Assembly: GCA_020629335.1 (NCBI GenBank)
Contig: JAHDDN010000223.1
Location: 1 to 8,736, forward strand
Source: Chitinophagales bacterium
Lineage (GTDB): Bacteria; Bacteroidota; Bacteroidia; Chitinophagales; UBA2359
Length of the DNA: 8,736 bases
Reading direction: 5' to 3'
Part shown: positions 5,750 to 8,736 of the stretch, in pieces
Layout of the letters: each line of letters begins with the position of its first letter
Position numbering within the stretch: position 1 is the stretch's first letter
Program-made: the position numbers and the translations under genes
Notes under the pieces: model-generated
Told to the model about the DNA's origin: nothing
Databases searched by the model: none
Seen by the model: the letters and a program-made list of their open reading frames with translations, nothing else

Positions 5750-5867
5750 TGACAGCCCAAGTTTTGTCTTTTTACGATTCTACTTCCTTATTTTTTCGTT
5801 TCGTAGCCCTGCTATGGGCCTCAAAAATGCCTTGTATAATCGCAAAAATCCTACAACTTAACTGTCA
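5750..5867. repeat. Long palindromic element R2, copy B
   Basis: The 46-bp core at 5788-5833 is the reverse complement of the core at 2209-2254, with 5 mismatches and no gaps. Around it, TTTTTACGATTCTAC (5769-5783) pairs with 5834-5848 at 13 of 15 positions, AAGTT (5759-5763) with AACTT (5855-5859), and TGACAG (5750-5755) with CTGTCA (5862-5867). These arms are unrelated to those of copy A. Unlike copy A, no T-run follows the main stem on either strand, so a terminator role is less supported here. Confidence 0.75.
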
Positions 5868-5918
5868 GAAACTTATAAACTGAACCACTACATTTTTACT
5901 ACTAATCTAAAGTACAAC

Positions 5919-5930
5919 TCTAATATTAGA
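5919..5930. promoter_or_regulatory. 12-bp perfect palindrome, possible operator
   Basis: TCTAATATTAGA is a perfect palindrome 50 bp beyond the gatB stop codon and about 370 bp upstream of the thioredoxin start. Its symmetry would suit a dimeric repressor, but AT-rich palindromes of this size can arise by chance and no regulator is encoded nearby. Confidence 0.2.
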
Positions 5931-5980
5931 TAAATACAAAGTTAATGAATATTCCTTAACTACTTATAAGGATTTAGCTG

Positions 5981-7450
5981 TTATGTCGTATTCAGTTTCT
6001 CTGCTAAGAGTTTATTGGCTTCTTTGGGGTCAATTTTGCCCTTAGAGGCCTTCATGATTTCGCCCATGAAGAGGCCAATGACCCCTTTTCGTCCATTTTG
6101 ATAAGCTTTTACCTTATCTGGATACTTAGCCAATGCTTGATCTACTAATTCTCCTAACCAATCATCATTGGCTACCATCATCAAATTCATCTCTTGTGCT
6201 AAAGCTTCGGCGCCTTTATTGGGCTGTGCAATTAAAGCAGGTATGAGCTTTTGAGTCGCGCTTGTATTATTCACTTTAGATGCTTGGACTAATTCAATTA
6301 GCTCAACTAAAGTGCTTGATTTTAAAGGCATTGCGTCTGCCTTTAGATTATTTTCATTTAAGTAAGACTTAATTGGCCCCATGATCCAGTTAGCTGCAAT
6401 TTTGTAGCGTTTGGGATCATTGAGTGGCTTTAACAAATCCACTATGTTCATGTAATAGTTGGCCAGTTCTTTTTCATCTGTCAAAACGCCTGCATCATAG
6501 TCGCTTAGTCCTAATTCATTGACCATTAATGCTTGAAGCTCTTTCGGTAAAGCTGGCATTTGTGCTTTGATGCTTTCCAGATATTCCTCTGTGATCACTA
6601 TTGGCTGTAGATCAGGTTCTGGAAAATAACGATAATCGTGTGCCTGCTCTTTGGATCGCAATGCAAAGGTGGTGTTATTGTCTGCATCAAAGCTTCGAGT
6701 TTGCTCTTCGATTACTTTGCCTGCATCTAATAATTTTGCTTGTCGCACTACTTCAAACTCAATGGCTCTTTTGACGTTGCGGAGGGAGTTCATATTCTTG
6801 ACTTCCACCTTAGCGCCTAATTTTGTTTCGCCTATGAGTCTAAGGGAGACATTGGCATCACAGCGCATACTTCCCTCCTCCATATTACCATCGCATATCT
6901 CTAAGAATTCCACTATCCGCTTCAGTTCGTAAAGATATTGATAGGCTTCTTCGCTGGAAGATAATACTGGATCTGTCACGACTTCCAGTAAGGGCACTCC
7001 TGCCCTATTGAGGTCGATTAAGCTATAATTATCTTCTTTATCGTGTATACTTTTTCCAGCATCTTCCTCAATATGGATACGATTGAGTTGGATGAACTTC
7101 TCGTATTCTTTGAGTTGGATGTGAATGCCTCCTCCTATGCAGATCGGCTTTTTGTCTTGGGTCGTTTGAAAACCCTTAGGCAAATCTGCATAAAAGTAGT
7201 TTTTGCGATCAAAGGCATTTACTCTGCTGATATCACAATTGCAGGCTAAACCTAGTTTGACAGCATAATCTACCACCTTTGCATTCAGCATTGGAAGTGT
7301 TCCTGGATGGCCGAGTGTGATATAACTTACTTGGCTATTAGGACTGGCTCCAAATTCTGTTGCATCAGGTGCGAAGATTTTGCTTTTTGTGCTGAGTTGT
7401 ACATGGACTTCTAATCCAATAACTATCTCGTATTTATCTGTAACGGCCAT
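5981..7450 (-). CDS. gatB: Aspartyl/glutamyl-tRNA(Asn/Gln) amidotransferase subunit B
   Basis: GatB is the ATP-dependent kinase/transamidation subunit of GatCAB, which converts Glu-tRNA(Gln) (and in many bacteria Asp-tRNA(Asn)) into the correct amide form using ammonia from GatA. The 489-residue length is normal. Motifs include GLEVHVQL (12-19), DRKNYFYADLPKGFQ (81-95), IEEDAGK (127-133), the family signature DLNRAGVPLLEVVTDP (146-161) and EGSMRCDANVS (192-202). A helical domain and a YqeY-like C-terminal tail (GRKGVIGLFMGEIMKASKGK) follow, so the protein looks intact. ATG 7448-7450 is chosen because MAVTDKYEIVIGLEVH is the usual N-terminus. It is 51 bp downstream of alaS in the same direction, so one transcript is possible. 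gatA and gatC are not in the window, which is normal for scattered gat genes. Confidence 0.98.
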   Translation of the reverse strand: MAVTDKYEIVIGLEVHVQLSTKSKIFAPDATEFGASPNSQVSYITLGHPGTLPMLNAKVVDYAVKLGLACNCDISRVNAFDRKNYFYADLPKGFQTTQDKKPICIGGGIHIQLKEYEKFIQLNRIHIEEDAGKSIHDKEDNYSLIDLNRAGVPLLEVVTDPVLSSSEEAYQYLYELKRIVEFLEICDGNMEEGSMRCDANVSLRLIGETKLGAKVEVKNMNSLRNVKRAIEFEVVRQAKLLDAGKVIEEQTRSFDADNNTTFALRSKEQAHDYRYFPEPDLQPIVITEEYLESIKAQMPALPKELQALMVNELGLSDYDAGVLTDEKELANYYMNIVDLLKPLNDPKRYKIAANWIMGPIKSYLNENNLKADAMPLKSSTLVELIELVQASKVNNTSATQKLIPALIAQPNKGAEALAQEMNLMMVANDDWLGELVDQALAKYPDKVKAYQNGRKGVIGLFMGEIMKASKGKIDPKEANKLLAEKLNTT

Positions 7451-7501
7451 TGAGTACTTTGAGTTGAGTTATTGGGCGTTAATTAAAGTTAAGGGATATT
7501 T

Positions 7502-8736
7502 TTAACCGACTAATTCTCGGGCGCTGCTAAGGGCTTGATCTATGCCTTCTGGATTTTTACCGCCAGCTGATGCATAATAAGCTTGTCCACCACCTCCGCC
7601 TTGAATATGCTTTGCTAAGTCTCTGATGAGTTTGCTTGCATTCAGGTCTTTGGCTTTGCTTAACTCTTCATCTATCATGAGGGTTAAGTGGGCTTTGCCG
7701 CTGATATTGGCGCCTAAGGCTAAGAATAGGTTCGGCACTTCGTTTTTGAGATCGAAGGCGATTTTCTTGACCATATCGGCATTACCAACTTCAATTTTTT
7801 GCGCGATAAACTGTACGCCATTGACGTTTTCAGCCATTGCTTTAAGGTCATTTTTGATCTGACCTGCTTTTTGCATATGGAGTTGCTCTAACTCTTTTTT
7901 GAGTTGAGTATTTTCAACGATGGCGGTTTCTACTGTTTTAACGATGCCTTTTGGATTCTTGAAGAGGCCACGAATTTCGTTTAACTCGCCTAATTCTTCA
8001 TTGATGTGCTCATAGGCTTTGGGGCCTGTTAAAGCTACAATACGTCTTACGCCTGCGGCAACTGAGGTTTCGGTCGTGATTTTGCATAAACCGATTTCAC
8101 CTGTGGCATTGACGTGTGTACCACCACAAAGCTCGACAGAGAAGTTCTTATCAAAAGTGATCATACGGACTTTATCGCCGTATTTCTCACCGAATAAGGC
8201 CATTGCACCACTAGCGATGGCTTCATCATAATCCTTATAACGATCTTCCTCTAATGGAATATTCTCTCTAACCTTTTCATTGACAATTTGCTCAATTTTG
8301 GCTAAATCTTCCGCTTCTATCTTGGAGAAATGAGAGAAATCAAAACGCAGATAATCAGGATGTACCAAAGAACCTTTTTGATGTACATGCTCTCCTAAGG
8401 TATCTCTTAATGCCGCATGTAAGAGGTGAGTCGCTGTATGATTCTTAGCAGTTAGGTCTCTTCTGCCAGTATTTACTACAGCATTTACTTGTGGAGTAAC
8501 AGTAGAGGGCAATTTAGCGGTATAATGAATGATGAGGTCATTTTCTTTCTTGGTGTCAATCACCGTGATTTTTTCCTCTCCAAATTCAAGATAGCCTGTA
8601 TCTCCTACTTGTCCACCGCTTTCTGCATAGAATGGGGTTACATTCAACACAAATTGGTATAACTCCTTTTTCTTTTCCTTCACCTTACGGTACTTAAGTA
8701 CTTCTGAATGAGCAGAAAGGACATCATAACCTACAA
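7502..8736 (-). CDS. alaS: Alanyl-tRNA synthetase, C-terminal half (5' end outside window)
   Basis: About 410 codons of AlaRS are visible, roughly the last half of a protein usually near 870 residues. The frame stays open to the window edge. The first visible residues, VGYDVLSAHSEVLKYRKVKE, lie upstream of an in-frame GTG (8681-8683) that is an internal valine codon, not a start. Seen in order are the beta-barrel segment with TPFYAESGGQVGDTG, then the editing domain with HTATH and CGGTH. These supply the H-x3-H and C-x3-H zinc ligands that clear Ser- and Gly-tRNA(Ala). A coiled-coil segment follows, then the C-Ala domain with the glycine-rich GGGGGQAYYASAGGK. The catalytic aminoacylation domain lies beyond the window. 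All editing ligands are intact. The stop codon is 51 bp before gatB. Confidence 0.98.
   Translation of the reverse strand, partial: VGYDVLSAHSEVLKYRKVKEKKKELYQFVLNVTPFYAESGGQVGDTGYLEFGEEKITVIDTKKENDLIIHYTAKLPSTVTPQVNAVVNTGRRDLTAKNHTATHLLHAALRDTLGEHVHQKGSLVHPDYLRFDFSHFSKIEAEDLAKIEQIVNEKVRENIPLEEDRYKDYDEAIASGAMALFGEKYGDKVRMITFDKNFSVELCGGTHVNATGEIGLCKITTETSVAAGVRRIVALTGPKAYEHINEELGELNEIRGLFKNPKGIVKTVETAIVENTQLKKELEQLHMQKAGQIKNDLKAMAENVNGVQFIAQKIEVGNADMVKKIAFDLKNEVPNLFLALGANISGKAHLTLMIDEELSKAKDLNASKLIRDLAKHIQGGGGGQAYYASAGGKNPEGIDQALSSARELVG

Larger units (their letters stand above)
5552..5980. other. 429-bp non-coding block between gatB and the thioredoxin gene
   Basis: I see no credible gene here on either strand. 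It should contain the end of the gatB transcript and the promoter and leader of the thioredoxin gene. Identified content is R3 copy B (5699-5740), R2 copy B (5750-5867), the 10-bp palindrome TTATCGATAA (5672-5681) and a 12-bp palindrome (5919-5930). No Bacteroidota-type TTTG/TAnnTTTG promoter could be assigned with confidence. Confidence 0.75.

Noticed and set aside
4403..5758. Shared octamer GACAGCCC next to R1 copy 2 (4403-4410) and in R2 copy B (5751-5758)
   Set aside because: Eight bases at two places are too few to call a shared boundary or target motif. It might gain weight if many repeat copies carried it.
6651..8231. Plus-strand frames opposite gatB and alaS (6651-6932, 7043-7249, 7626-7862, 8019-8231)
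   Set aside because: All are shadows of highly conserved genes, with no domain features of their own.
8681..8683. GTG as a start for a 393-residue protein
   Set aside because: The frame continues upstream with AlaRS-like sequence (VGYDVL...) to the window edge, so this is an internal valine codon.

Overview
The window looks like a chromosomal segment of a Bacteroidota bacterium, plausibly from the Saprospiria-type lineages (inference). It is AT-rich, its genes mostly lack Shine-Dalgarno sequences, and it carries a DUF4369/TlpA-type thioredoxin lipoprotein and a Rpn-type PD-(D/E)XK protein. No sequence search could be run, so the taxon is a guess from protein style.

Layout, left to right. 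Bases 1-124 are one copy of a structured dispersed repeat (called R1 here). Bases 132-983 (minus) are a Rpn/PD-(D/E)XK nuclease-transposase gene broken by one in-frame TAA at codon 36. Bases 1081-2070 (plus) encode a LuxE-like acyl-protein synthetase of the ANL adenylating superfamily. It converges on tmk (2302-2934, minus) across a long palindromic terminator-like element (R2 copy A). A secreted TPR protein (2941-4137, minus) lies 6 nt upstream of tmk and is probably co-transcribed with it. Bases 4138-4498 are non-coding and packed with a 19-bp perfect inverted repeat, R1 copy 2 and a hairpin element (R3 copy A). A DUF4369/TlpA-type thioredoxin lipoprotein follows (4499-5551, minus). Bases 5552-5980 are non-coding and hold R3 copy B and R2 copy B. 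Then come gatB (5981-7450, minus) and the C-terminal half of alaS (7502 to the window end, minus), 51 bp apart.

Functions. alaS and gatB both serve tRNA aminoacylation and may share a transcript. tmk makes dTDP for DNA synthesis. The thioredoxin and TPR proteins act in the cell envelope. I see no coherent new multi-gene system. The unusual content is the non-coding DNA: three repeat families, each with two copies in 8.7 kb. All of them fold, and two of them (R2, R3) share a design in which a conserved core sits inside arms that are complementary to each other but differ between loci. R1 shows paired indels that keep its apical stem. These elements and the single-stop Rpn pseudogene beside R1 copy 1 are the points most worth following up.
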